A stretch of DNA of 51,689 bases from Herpetosiphon giganteus. GTDB taxonomy: Bacteria; Chloroflexota; Chloroflexia; Chloroflexales; Herpetosiphonaceae. The stretch spans positions 1 through 51,689 of the forward strand of contig NZ_JAFBCZ010000039.1 of assembly GCF_016907925.1 (NCBI RefSeq). The letters are read 5' to 3'. Positions 26,730 to 34,560 of the stretch are shown here, piece by piece (position 1 is the stretch's first letter; each line of letters begins with the position of its first letter). A model generated the notes under the pieces. The model did not search any database, was not told the origin of the DNA, and saw only the letters and a program-made list of their open reading frames with translations. The position numbers and the translations under genes are program-made.

Positions 26730-26909
26730 ATGGTCGCCAGCCGTGCGCTCTGTAGCTGTAGAGGGCTACATTGCCACCCATTGCAAACCCACAGTAGCCG
26801 CTGTAACAATGTTACACCAGCTACCATCAGTCTATCATTAACGCTTGTGGGAGAGAAGAACAATGGAGTAGGTTGGAAGAATGCCAATAGTCCGCTTGTG
26901 GGAGCTTAG
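26730..26909 (+). CDS. Candidate small Cys-rich protein gene (59 aa)
   Basis: ATG at 26730 with TAGGAGG ending 4 nt upstream, a 59-codon frame and a strong hairpin-T-run 24 nt after the stop. Cysteines at 8, 10, 15 and 25 and histidines at 14, 16 and 21 cluster in the first 25 residues (ALCSCRGLHCHPLQTHSSRC), a pattern that could bind metal. The rest is Ser/Asn/Gly rich. A perfect dyad TGTAACAATGTTACA lies inside at 26802-26816. No family was recognised, and an 84-codon frame on the other strand overlaps, so the call is tentative. Confidence 0.3.
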   Translation: MVASRALCSCRGLHCHPLQTHSSRCNNVTPATISLSLTLVGEKNNGVGWKNANSPLVGA

Positions 26910-26933
26910 ATACTGTATCGAGGAAGAATAAAC

Positions 26934-26974
26934 CAGGCAGGCCGCCGTGAGAAGCAGCCTGCCTGTTATAATTT
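26934..26974. terminator. Terminator between the small gene and thioredoxin
   Basis: CAGGCAGGC (26934-26942) pairs with GCCTGCCTG (26957-26965), followed on the plus strand by TTATAATTT. On the minus strand it sits directly behind the thioredoxin stop codon and could act in both directions. Confidence 0.75.
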
Positions 26975-27314
26975 AATGGCCAAGCAAGCGCTGCACTCGT
27001 TGCTCAAACGCCGCTTCGCTCATCGCCCCAATCCATCGGTCAACCTCTTGACCATGCTGAAATACCACCATCGTTGGTAAACCACGCACGCCTAAACGGC
27101 TCGCATATTGCACATCTTCATCAGTATTAATTTTGGCCACCACGATTTCGCCAGCATAACGTTGAGCTAGTTTGGCCAAAATCGGCGCAATCACCCGACA
27201 ATGTACACACCACGGTGCCCAAAAATCCACAATCACCGGCGCTGCCGATTGCAAAACGTCGGCTTCAAAGCTGGCATCAGTAATATGAACTGGTTGATCG
27301 ATCACGGTTGGCAT
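26973..27314 (-). CDS. trxA: Thioredoxin with WCVHC active site
   Basis: 113 aa, normal length. The active-site motif is WAPWCVHCR (C36 and C39), with D30 buried and the cis-proline in GLPT (P79), all standard for thioredoxin except that CGPC is replaced by CVHC. This would shift the redox potential towards a more oxidising value, judging by what is known for CxxC dipeptide changes. Expressed from a MerR-type promoter divergent to the regulator at 27422. Confidence 0.92.
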   Translation of the reverse strand: MPTVIDQPVHITDASFEADVLQSAAPVIVDFWAPWCVHCRVIAPILAKLAQRYAGEIVVAKINTDEDVQYASRLGVRGLPTMVVFQHGQEVDRWIGAMSEAAFEQRVQRLLGH

Positions 27315-27366
27315 GAATCTGTTCCTCCACTTGACAGCTATTGCATGATTACCCTAGCTTGTTAGG

Positions 27367-27397
27367 AGTCTACAAGTTCAAGTTAACTGGAAGTCAA
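27367..27397 (-). promoter_or_regulatory. MerR-family promoter with SoxR-box-like operator driving thioredoxin
   Basis: On the minus strand TTGACT (27392-27397) and TAGACT (27367-27372) are separated by 19 bp, the long spacer typical of MerR-activated promoters. Centred in it is TTCAAGTTAACTGGAA (27377-27392), a palindrome with one mismatch and a core (CAAGTTAACT) like the SoxR box of the soxS promoter. A second, plus-strand TTGACA (27331-27336) with an 18-bp spacer to TAGCTT could drive the regulator gene. Confidence 0.7.
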
Positions 27398-27421
27398 GCA
27401 GCAATTTTCAGGGGTCGGCAT

Positions 27422-27817
27422 ATGCAACAACTCAGCATCAGTATGGTCGCCAAACAGGCTGGCATCAAAGCCTCAACCATTCGCTATTACGAAGAAATTA
27501 ATCTCTTGCCGCCTGCTGCGCGCCAGAATGGGCGGCGATATTACGATCAGCAGATTTTCGAGCGCCTCGCTTTTATTCGCACCACCCAACGGCTGGGGTT
27601 TAGCCTGCATGAAATTCAATTGCTCTTTCAGCACGAGCAGCAACAGGCTCCGCTTGCTGGTTTATGGCGCAAAATGGCCAAACAGAAGTTGGCTGATCTT
27701 AGCCAATTGCTCGAACAGGCCAGCCATGTGCAGCAATTGTTGCAGCGCGGGCTGCGTTGCCGTTGCGCCACGCTTGAAACCTGTCTGCATTGTGTGTTAC
27801 AACATTGCCAAGATTAA
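27422..27817 (+). CDS. MerR-family regulator with C-terminal Cys cluster
   Basis: 131 aa from the ATG at 27422 with AGGGG upstream. N-terminal winged HTH: SISMVAKQAGIKASTIRYYEE, then LPPAARQNGRRYYD and a dimerisation coil. The C-terminus has C113, C115, C121, C124 and C129 (LRCRCATLETCLHC). The CxC-x5-C part matches the last three of the four SoxR [2Fe-2S] cysteines, but the first SoxR cysteine is Gly here; the spacing CxC-x8-C also fits MerR-type metal sites. It is therefore a redox or thiophilic-metal sensor, probably controlling the divergent thioredoxin gene. Its last codons lie in a 43-bp tandem duplication. Confidence 0.88.
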   Translation: MQQLSISMVAKQAGIKASTIRYYEEINLLPPAARQNGRRYYDQQIFERLAFIRTTQRLGFSLHEIQLLFQHEQQQAPLAGLWRKMAKQKLADLSQLLEQASHVQQLLQRGLRCRCATLETCLHCVLQHCQD

Positions 27818-27889
27818 GTGAAACCTTTTGATACTATGTCTACGTAATTGCCAAGATTAAGTGAAACCTTTTGATACTATGTCTACGTA
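27804..27889. repeat. Perfect 43-bp tandem duplication across the merR stop codon
   Basis: 27804-27846 is repeated without mismatch at 27847-27889. It starts in the last codons and stop of the MerR gene and ends before the spo0M ribosome-binding site. Each copy contains TTTTGATACTATG and TACGTA, so promoter-like sequence before spo0M is also doubled. Confidence 0.95.
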
Positions 27890-27926
27890 TAAGGCGATAA
27901 TAATTCGATAACCTAGGAGGATGTGC

Positions 27927-28691
27927 ATGTTCCGTAAATTGCTCGCCAGTGTTGGTATTGGCAATGCTCGTATCGAAACTCATCTCCACAACAATACAAC
28001 TGCGCCTGGTGGCACAATTGCCGGTGAAGTGCATATTATCGGCGGCGATGTCGAACAAGATATTGAAGCGCTGTTTCTGTTTTTGGTCACGCGCTACACC
28101 CGCGAATACGACGACAACAAAATGACCCAAGATCATACGATTGGTCAATATCCGCTGACGCAGCGTTTTGTGCTGCAACCAGAGGCGCAGCAACGGATTC
28201 CATTTAGCATCAATTTGCCGCTCGATACGCCATTGACCATGGGTCATCAGCCAGTCTTTATTCGCACTGGCTTATCAATTAGCGGTGGGGTCGATGCCAG
28301 CGATGTTGATCAGCTGAACATTCAGCCACATCCATCGCAATCAACGATTATTCAGGCCATTCAACAAATTGGTTTCCAACTCTACACCGTGCACAACGAA
28401 TACAATTCGCGCTGGCGCGGCCCGTATCCATTTGTGCAAGAGCTTGAGTTTAAGCCCTATGGCCACCAAAGTTTCCACATCGAAGAATTAGAAGTCGTGC
28501 TTGATCTGCAAGATTATGGGGTCGATGTCTATTTGGAAATCGACAAGCGCTTGCATGGCTTTGCCAAGTTGTTTGCCGATTTCGATCTCAATGAGCGTTA
28601 TGCCAAGCTGACCTTCACCCACGCCGATATTCAGCGCCCAGATTTGGCGCATATCATCAGCCAAACGATTCAATCACGCATGCGCCATTAA
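27927..28691 (+). CDS. spo0M: Spo0M-family sporulation-control-like protein
   Basis: 254 aa from the ATG at 27927, 6 nt after TAGGAGG; an ATG at 27921 touches the ribosome-binding site. The opening MFRKLLASVGIGNARIETHL is typical of Spo0M, and the arrestin-like fold is suggested by GGTIAGEVHIIGGDVEQDIE and IPFSINLPLDTPLT. Spo0M proteins act in stress or cell-cycle control in Bacillus; this lineage is not known for endospores, so another role is likely. A MITE-like hairpin with a T-run follows and can terminate the transcript. Confidence 0.9.
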   Translation: MFRKLLASVGIGNARIETHLHNNTTAPGGTIAGEVHIIGGDVEQDIEALFLFLVTRYTREYDDNKMTQDHTIGQYPLTQRFVLQPEAQQRIPFSINLPLDTPLTMGHQPVFIRTGLSISGGVDASDVDQLNIQPHPSQSTIIQAIQQIGFQLYTVHNEYNSRWRGPYPFVQELEFKPYGHQSFHIEELEVVLDLQDYGVDVYLEIDKRLHGFAKLFADFDLNERYAKLTFTHADIQRPDLAHIISQTIQSRMRH

Positions 28692-28696
28692 ATTCG

Positions 28697-28762
28697 AAAT
28701 CCCTCACCCCCCTCTCCCACATGCGATGCGGGAGAGGGGCTTTTTTTATGGATGGTGAGGGA
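28697..28762 (+). terminator. Short MITE/REPIN-type hairpin acting as a terminator of spo0M
   Basis: CCCCTCTCCC..GGGAGAGGGG form a perfect stem (about 28707-28738) followed by TTTTTTT. It is a shortened member of the element family at 123-285 and lies between two convergent genes. Confidence 0.75.
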
Positions 28763-28763
28763 A

Positions 28764-29528
28764 CTAGCCCAAAACATATTGGGATAGCGCAGTGTGCAGT
28801 AAATTGCGCACCATCTGGCCAAAATGGCGATTCAGATCGACTGGCAACAAGGCTAATTCTTTGGTGAGTGGCTGTGGTTGCCAGCCTTGGGTCACCAGCA
28901 TCAACGCGGCTTTTTGAAATTCGGCCAAGACTGCTTTGGCCAAATCGCCACCAAGGCACCAAACCTCGAATTTTTGCAAGCCCTCAGGCGTTTCACGGTC
29001 GTGTAAATCAACCAACGAATACATATCGATATTCGTCCAGAGTGCGCCAGCCTTGGCTTGCTCCAACAAATGCCCACCATGAAACACAATTAAATCGCGA
29101 AAGCCCTCGCCGCCAGCAACAGAAAAAACCGCATCAAGCGCCGCCAGCTGTTCAGGATAGCGTTTGGCAAAATGTTCAAGCGCCAGTTCGATGCTACGCA
29201 AATAGGCGGGCAAAAGATAGGGCTTGCTGGCTTGCGCATATTCAACAATTCGATGGGCTAAATTTGCCAGCAGCACCTCGCGCAGCGCCGCCAAGGCCGC
29301 CATAATCGCTGGCAATTGGCTGGCCTCGAACGACGATTCAACCCCAATTGAGCTAATGCCTGGATAAATGGTTGCCAGATGCTCGCCATATTTTTTGGCA
29401 TAAACTGCATGCATGCCGTGGCGTGGGCAGCCACCACGTTCAACGCCAGGCCCGCGAAAATGGGCACGAATTGGCGCAAAAAGACCATAGCTTGCTTGTA
29501 GTTGTTCGGCAATTTGCAAATCGTTCAT
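28764..29528 (-). CDS. Conserved-looking protein of unknown function
   Basis: 254 aa, no signal peptide or membrane segment, so probably cytoplasmic. AAGGGG lies 8 nt before the ATG. Visible features are GGCPRHGMHAVYAKKYGEHL near residue 33 with Cys and two His, IGVESSFEASQLPAIMAAL, and a helical C-terminal half. Codon use matches its neighbours, so it is likely real. No family was recognised. It is convergent with spo0M and separated from it by the terminator hairpin. Confidence 0.7.
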   Translation of the reverse strand: MNDLQIAEQLQASYGLFAPIRAHFRGPGVERGGCPRHGMHAVYAKKYGEHLATIYPGISSIGVESSFEASQLPAIMAALAALREVLLANLAHRIVEYAQASKPYLLPAYLRSIELALEHFAKRYPEQLAALDAVFSVAGGEGFRDLIVFHGGHLLEQAKAGALWTNIDMYSLVDLHDRETPEGLQKFEVWCLGGDLAKAVLAEFQKAALMLVTQGWQPQPLTKELALLPVDLNRHFGQMVRNLLHTALSQYVLG

Positions 29529-29691
29529 TGTGGCAACCCCTTTCGACCATACACACTGCCAATACTATAGAGCATATTCGGCCAAGCTTTGGCGATTTTC
29601 AGGTTTCTCAGGCCAACTTCAGCGAGATGCTATGGTTTTTGCCAACCTCCAGCGCTATACTCGCACCAGATGTTTGGTTTTGGAGGAATAG

Positions 29692-31845
29692 ATGATGCGC
29701 CGAACAAGTTTGGTTTTTTGCCTCTTAATTGTCACTCTCAGTTTGGTACAACAACGCCCGAGTTATGCTGCGTTTGCCGATGGCTTTGCCGATTCGGCCT
29801 TTCGCCAACGCTGGCAACGCGCCGATCAATCGGTTGCCGATGCTCAGACCAGTCGCTCGTGGGTTTGGGGCCAGCAAATTGGGCCACGCAGCTTTGAGCG
29901 CTATCAGGAATCGCCACAAAACAATCGCTTGACCCAGTATTTTGATAAAGCTCGCATGGAAATTAGCCAACCAGATGCCGACCGTAATAGCGAGTGGTTT
30001 GCCACCAATGGTTTGTTGGTGGTCGAGATGATCAGTGGTCATATGCAAACCGGCGATCAGCGCTTCGAGCCACGCACCGCAGCCAATGTGCCAATTGCAG
30101 GCGATCCCGATAGCCCCAGTCCAACCTACGCCAGCCTTGGGCCAATTGCCACAACCAATGGTTATAATCGCAGCGAAAATCGCCAAGGCCAACGCATTAG
30201 CAGCGTGCTGGCAGCCAATGGTCAAATTAGCGATGAGCCAAATCTGGCAACGCCCAATACCACAATTGCCCATTACGAAGCCGTAACTGGCCACAATGTG
30301 CCCAAAGTATTTGTCGATTTTCAGCAATCGCTGGGCGATGTAACCAATGTGTTAGGCACGTTTGGCTATCCCATCACCGAGGCCTATTGGATCGATACCC
30401 GAATCGGCGGCCAAACCCAACGGGTGCTGTTCCAAGCCTTCGAGCGCCGCGTGCTGACCTACAATCCCAATAATGCGGCCAATTGGCAAGTTGAAATGGG
30501 CAATGTGGGCAGCCATTATTATCGCTGGCGCTATGCCACGCCAATGCATTATTTTCAGGGGAGCGAGAACAAAGCCACTGTTTCGGAGGCGGGCACGATC
30601 GCGTTGAACACCGAAGGCTATCAAGGCGCACTCGTCGATAGCCAACCCAACGACCCAATTTTCCCGTACAAACGGATTGATCGCAGCAAAATCACCGCCT
30701 ATCAAGCAAAAATTTATCGTTTGCTCAAGCTTGAAAATCGTTATGTCATGCTGACGATACTGCCAGAACTTGGTGGCCGTGTCTATCAATTGACCAACAA
30801 AGCTACTGGCCAAAACTTGCTCTATCAAAATCCGGTGATCAAAGCCAGCCATTTAGGTCAACGCGGTTGGTGGTTGGCAGCGGGTGGGATCGAATGGGCA
30901 GCGCCAACCGAGGAACATGGCTACCTTGAATCTGAGCCTTGGGATTATCGTTTGGAGCAAACTAACGATGCGGCGCGGGTGATCGTTTCAACCACCGAAC
31001 GCCACACCGGAGTTCAAATTGAAATCACGGTTGAGCTAACCAACGATAGCCAAATCGTGAATATGCGTGGCAACTATCGCAACCCAACCGCTAGCCCGCA
31101 ACCGTTTCAATTTTGGATGAATGCGATGATTGCACCTGGTGGCATCAACCATTTGCAACCAAGCCTCCATTTCGTTGTGCCAACCAAGCAGATGATTGTC
31201 CATGCCACCCAAGATTCGGCTTTGCCTGCACCACAACAAACCATTAGCTGGCCCACCTTCAACAATCGCGATCTTAGTCGCTATGCAACATGGAACGGCT
31301 ACATTGGCCTGTTTGCTGCCGACAACCTCAGCGGCGGCTGGGCTGGCGTGTATGATCCGGCGCTCAACCAAGGCCTCATGCTGGTTGATCTTGACCCAAA
31401 TTTACCTGGCATCAAAACCTTTGCCTTTGATGATCAATTTGATCGCAGCCTCTACACCATCGATGGCAGCGATTATGCAGAGCTATGGCATGGCGCTCAA
31501 CGCACGTTCTGGGATTATCCAGCCTTGCCAGCAGGCCAAAGCCGTTCATTCGAGGCCCATTGGCTGCCCTTGCATGACCTTGGCGATCTCAGTGCGGGCA
31601 ATCGCTTTGGCGCAGTTGGGCTGGATCGCAGCAGCACCGGCCATTTGGTCGTCGCAATTCAGCCAAGCCAAGCCTTCGCTGCCACCCCAATCAAGATTAG
31701 TAGCGAAGGCAAACTCCTCTGGCAAGGCACGCTTGATCTCAAGCCCCAACAGCCATTACGCATTGAACTAGAGCAACTTGTCTATCCCAATCGTCCAATT
31801 AGCGTTGAATGGGCTGGCCAAACCCAAGCATTAGTCACGCCATAA
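29692..31845 (+). CDS. Secreted protein: Chloroflexota surface module plus DUF5107-like beta domain
   Basis: 717 aa. GGAGG lies 5 nt before the first of two adjacent ATGs (29692 and 29695). After a signal peptide (about 1-26) comes the same module as in the C-terminus of the GH99-like protein: WQRADQSVADAQTSRSWVWG, LTQYFDKARMEI, WFATNGLLVVEMISG and QAFERRVLTYNP..VEMGNVGSHYYRWRY in short parts. From about residue 300 a galactose-mutarotase-like beta-sandwich (MLTILPELGGRVYQL, WWLAAGGIEWAAPTEEHG) of the DUF5107 type follows. A carbohydrate-related extracellular role is likely; activity unknown. Confidence 0.75.
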   Translation: MMRRTSLVFCLLIVTLSLVQQRPSYAAFADGFADSAFRQRWQRADQSVADAQTSRSWVWGQQIGPRSFERYQESPQNNRLTQYFDKARMEISQPDADRNSEWFATNGLLVVEMISGHMQTGDQRFEPRTAANVPIAGDPDSPSPTYASLGPIATTNGYNRSENRQGQRISSVLAANGQISDEPNLATPNTTIAHYEAVTGHNVPKVFVDFQQSLGDVTNVLGTFGYPITEAYWIDTRIGGQTQRVLFQAFERRVLTYNPNNAANWQVEMGNVGSHYYRWRYATPMHYFQGSENKATVSEAGTIALNTEGYQGALVDSQPNDPIFPYKRIDRSKITAYQAKIYRLLKLENRYVMLTILPELGGRVYQLTNKATGQNLLYQNPVIKASHLGQRGWWLAAGGIEWAAPTEEHGYLESEPWDYRLEQTNDAARVIVSTTERHTGVQIEITVELTNDSQIVNMRGNYRNPTASPQPFQFWMNAMIAPGGINHLQPSLHFVVPTKQMIVHATQDSALPAPQQTISWPTFNNRDLSRYATWNGYIGLFAADNLSGGWAGVYDPALNQGLMLVDLDPNLPGIKTFAFDDQFDRSLYTIDGSDYAELWHGAQRTFWDYPALPAGQSRSFEAHWLPLHDLGDLSAGNRFGAVGLDRSSTGHLVVAIQPSQAFAATPIKISSEGKLLWQGTLDLKPQQPLRIELEQLVYPNRPISVEWAGQTQALVTP

Positions 31846-31863
31846 GCTTGTAACCGCGATTAT

Positions 31864-32025
31864 GCCCTCACCCCCCAGCCCCCTCTCCCACGAAATCGCG
31901 GGCGAGGGGGAGCACCAATGTTCACCACAACTCATGCAAAAACCATGGCAGTAAAGCCCCTCGCCCGCGGGCAGGAGAGGGTTTGGGGTGAGGGCATGCC
32001 CTTTTGATTGTCAATCCAACGAATC
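31864..32025. repeat. MITE/REPIN-like element, copy 4
   Basis: C-rich arm CCCTCACCCCCCAGCCCCC, core GAGCACCAATGTTCACCACA, then GAGAGGGTTTGGGGTGAGGG and a TTGATTGTCAATCCAACGAA end resembling the right arm of the copy at 123-285. The core matches the inverse of the copy at 11019-11152. A short AGCCAAAAGCCAATAGCC word follows (about 32032-32052). No gene in this gap. Confidence 0.65.
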
Positions 32026-32067
32026 TCCAATAGCCAAAAGCCAATAGCCAGCGTAATTAAGCTATTT

Positions 32068-32096
32068 TTGACAAACCAACACCCCTTCCGTATACT
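32068..32096 (+). promoter_or_regulatory. Strong sigma70-type promoter of the aminotransferase gene
   Basis: TTGACA (32068-32073), a 17-bp spacer and TATACT (32091-32096). Start expected near 32103, leader of about 90 nt. Confidence 0.65.
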
Positions 32097-32190
32097 AGCG
32101 CTCAAATAAAATCTATTTAATCCGACTAAATTGATTTTATTCTACATAATCATCAAACTACAGCAAGCATATATGGAAGGATCGAGCAGC

Positions 32191-33483
32191 ATGAGCGCAG
32201 CACAACTGCCAAAGGTCAGCGGCGAAGCCCTCAATCTCAGTAAATCGATGGAATTATTGGCCCAAGCAGAAGCAATTGTTCCTGGCACAACCCAATCGTT
32301 GATGAAACGGCCCGAACAATTTGCCTATGGTTCGTTTCCAGTCTTTATTGATCATGGCGCTGGCGCATTAGTGACCGACGTTGATGGCAACCAATATATC
32401 GACTACATCTGTGGTTTGGGCGCAACCACCTTGGGCCACAATCATCCAGCAGTTGTCGAAACGATTCGCAAGAATTTGGATAAAGGGCTGATTCATTCGC
32501 TGCCCACGGAAGTTGAGGTTCGCGCAACCCAAGCCTTGCTCGATATTATTCCCAACGCTGAAATGGCGCGTTTCTTCAAAACTGGCGCTGATGCAACCTC
32601 AGCAGCCGTGCGCTTGGCCCGCCACGTTACCAAACGCGAACGGATTATCACGGTTGGCTACAACGGTTGGCATGATCATTTTATGTATTACACGCCAGGC
32701 GTGCCCGCAGGCCTGAGCCAATATACCGAACAAGTATCGTTGATGGCTCCCCACGAAAAGCCCAACTTGATTGCCGCAATCAATAAACATGGCGATCAAT
32801 TGGCCGCTGTTTTGCTCTCAATGCCCTACAAACACTGCTTGGACGCTGAGTATTTGAACGAAGTCAAGGCCGCATGTCATGCAGTTGGCGCATTATTTGT
32901 GCTCGACGAAGTGGTGACGGGCTTCCGATTGGCGCTCGGCGGCGCGCAAGAATTCTATGGCATTGATGCAGATTTCGTCTGTCTCTCGAAGGGTATCGCC
33001 GCAGGCATGCCACTTTCAGCGATTGCAGGCCCCAAAAAGTATCTCGAACGATTATCAGATTTGCAAGTCTCAACCACCTTTGGCGGCGAAATGCTTTCCT
33101 TGGAAGTCTGTTACGCAGTGATCAATGTTTATCGGAATACCAATTACTTTGCGCATGTTGCCCAGCTTGGCCAGCGTTTGCGCGAAGGCGTGAATGCCAA
33201 AGCCGAGGCGCTTGGGGTGGCGTTGCGGGTTTGTGGCTACGATGCAATTCCATTCTTCTCGTTTGCCCCTGATATGCCAACCCATGCTCGTTTGATGGAA
33301 GCACTGTTGGGTGCAATTGCCAAACATGGCGTGATTTTGCGCCGCGATGTTAACTTCTTGACCAGCGCCCACACAATCGAGCAAATCGACTTCACGGTCG
33401 AAGCGGTTGCCAAAGGCTTACAAGAGTTGCTTGATCGCGGCATCATCGAATCGACCAACGGCAAAGAACAAGCAGCAGGCTAG
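32191..33483 (+). CDS. Class III aminotransferase related to glutamate-1-semialdehyde aminomutase
   Basis: 430 aa from the ATG at 32191, with GGAAGGA about 8 nt upstream; in-frame ATGs at 32131 and 32173 are less well placed. PLP features: TDVDGNQYIDYICGLGATTLGHNHP, FKTGADATSAAVRLAR, LFVLDEVVTGFR with the cofactor Asp, and LSKGIAAGMPLSAIAG with the Schiff-base Lys. Several substitutions against HemL (SKGIAAGMPL rather than KxIGGGLP) suggest a related enzyme acting on another amino substrate, so the hemL name is withheld. It stands alone. Confidence 0.85.
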   Translation: MSAAQLPKVSGEALNLSKSMELLAQAEAIVPGTTQSLMKRPEQFAYGSFPVFIDHGAGALVTDVDGNQYIDYICGLGATTLGHNHPAVVETIRKNLDKGLIHSLPTEVEVRATQALLDIIPNAEMARFFKTGADATSAAVRLARHVTKRERIITVGYNGWHDHFMYYTPGVPAGLSQYTEQVSLMAPHEKPNLIAAINKHGDQLAAVLLSMPYKHCLDAEYLNEVKAACHAVGALFVLDEVVTGFRLALGGAQEFYGIDADFVCLSKGIAAGMPLSAIAGPKKYLERLSDLQVSTTFGGEMLSLEVCYAVINVYRNTNYFAHVAQLGQRLREGVNAKAEALGVALRVCGYDAIPFFSFAPDMPTHARLMEALLGAIAKHGVILRRDVNFLTSAHTIEQIDFTVEAVAKGLQELLDRGIIESTNGKEQAAG

Positions 33484-33549
33484 TTGATCCACGAAGCGCA
33501 CGAAGCCGAGGATGAGAATAAATCGGAATATTCCTCAAAACAAATATTT

Positions 33550-33609
33550 GGGGGTGCAGGGGGCTGAAAACCCCCTGCGTTTCCCTCCAGCGGAGGGACG
33601 GAAGGGCGG
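33550..33609. repeat. GC-rich double-hairpin repeat, copy 1
   Basis: GGGGGTGCAGGGGG pairs with CCCCCTGC, then CCCTCC pairs with GGAGGG, ending GACGGAAGGGCGG. The same element is inverted at 46886-46947. It lies between convergent genes; CACGAAG words precede it (about 33487-33510). Confidence 0.65.
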
Positions 33610-33625
33610 AGAAATAAGAGCTTGA

Positions 33626-34453
33626 CTAAATCCCCATCCCGCCGGTTACTTCTAGAATTTCGCCATTCACATAATTGGCCAAATTCGAAGCCAAAAAGAC
33701 CATTGGCCCAGCAGCTTCTTCTGGCGTACCAGCCCGCCCCATCGGGTGAAACATGGTAATTCCAGCCATCAGATTTTCGGGCACGCCAAGTTTAATTTCC
33801 TGTTCGCCGCGCTGAATCGTTTCGCCCTGTTCTTTGGCAGCGGTCAAACGGGTTTCGATAAAGCCATAGCACACTGCATTAGTCTGAATATTAAAGCGGC
33901 CCCATTCCTTGGCCAAAGTTTTGGTTAAACCAACCACACCAGATTTGGCAGCTGAGTAATTGGCCTGGCCAGCATTGCCATACACGCCCGAAACCGAAGA
34001 AACATTGATAATTTTGCGTGCTTTGGCTGAGCCATGAGCCTTGATTTCGGCTTTGGCTGTATCACGCAAATAGGGAGCAGCGGCCCGAATCAGGCGAAAT
34101 GGCGCTGATAAATGCACATCGAGCATCGCTTGCCATTGCGCATCATCCATCGTATGCAGCACGCCATCCCAGGTATAGCCAGCATTGTTGACCAAAATAT
34201 CGAGGCCCCCAAAATGCTCCAACGTAGCAGCAATCGCTTGCGGCGCAAATTCGGCGCTGGTCACATCGCCAGCAAATGCCAGGGCTTGGCCACCAGCAGC
34301 CTTTAATTCTGCTGCCAATTGCTCCACTGGTGCAGCATCCAAATCGCACAATACCACCTGCGCACCATACTGGCTAAATAAACGGGCGGCTGCCGCGCCA
34401 ATTCCACGGCCAGCTCCCGTAATCAATGCCACTTTTTCGGCCAATAACGCCAT
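33626..34453 (-). CDS. Short-chain dehydrogenase/reductase, FabG-like
   Basis: 275 aa. NAD(P)-binding GAGRGIGAAAARLF near the start, NNAGY, catalytic Ser in VSSVSGVYGN and the YSAAK motif are intact. C-terminal GEILEVTGGMGI is typical of 3-oxoacyl-ACP reductase-like SDRs. It is longer than FabG (about 245 aa) through an insertion near residues 205-235 (KEQGETIQRGEQEI). It may reduce a beta-ketoacyl or other carbonyl substrate. GGAG lies upstream of the ATG. Convergent with the aminotransferase gene. Confidence 0.87.
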   Translation of the reverse strand: MALLAEKVALITGAGRGIGAAAARLFSQYGAQVVLCDLDAAPVEQLAAELKAAGGQALAFAGDVTSAEFAPQAIAATLEHFGGLDILVNNAGYTWDGVLHTMDDAQWQAMLDVHLSAPFRLIRAAAPYLRDTAKAEIKAHGSAKARKIINVSSVSGVYGNAGQANYSAAKSGVVGLTKTLAKEWGRFNIQTNAVCYGFIETRLTAAKEQGETIQRGEQEIKLGVPENLMAGITMFHPMGRAGTPEEAAGPMVFLASNLANYVNGEILEVTGGMGI

Positions 34454-34560
34454 TGTCTACCTCCAAAAACAGCTAGTATCTGGCGATCATACAAGACCTT
34501 GGGATAAAATGCTATCCAAGCTGAATATTGCCCTTGGTATTACTCAGCAAGTTTGGATAT

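Noticed and set aside
26633-26887. 84-codon minus-strand frame opposite the candidate small gene
   Set aside because: No Shine-Dalgarno near its start and no motif; the plus-strand frame has better start and terminator signals, though neither is proven.
32191-33483. Calling the aminotransferase hemL
   Set aside because: The fold and length fit, but motif changes around the PLP lysine and no other heme genes nearby make a specific name unsafe.
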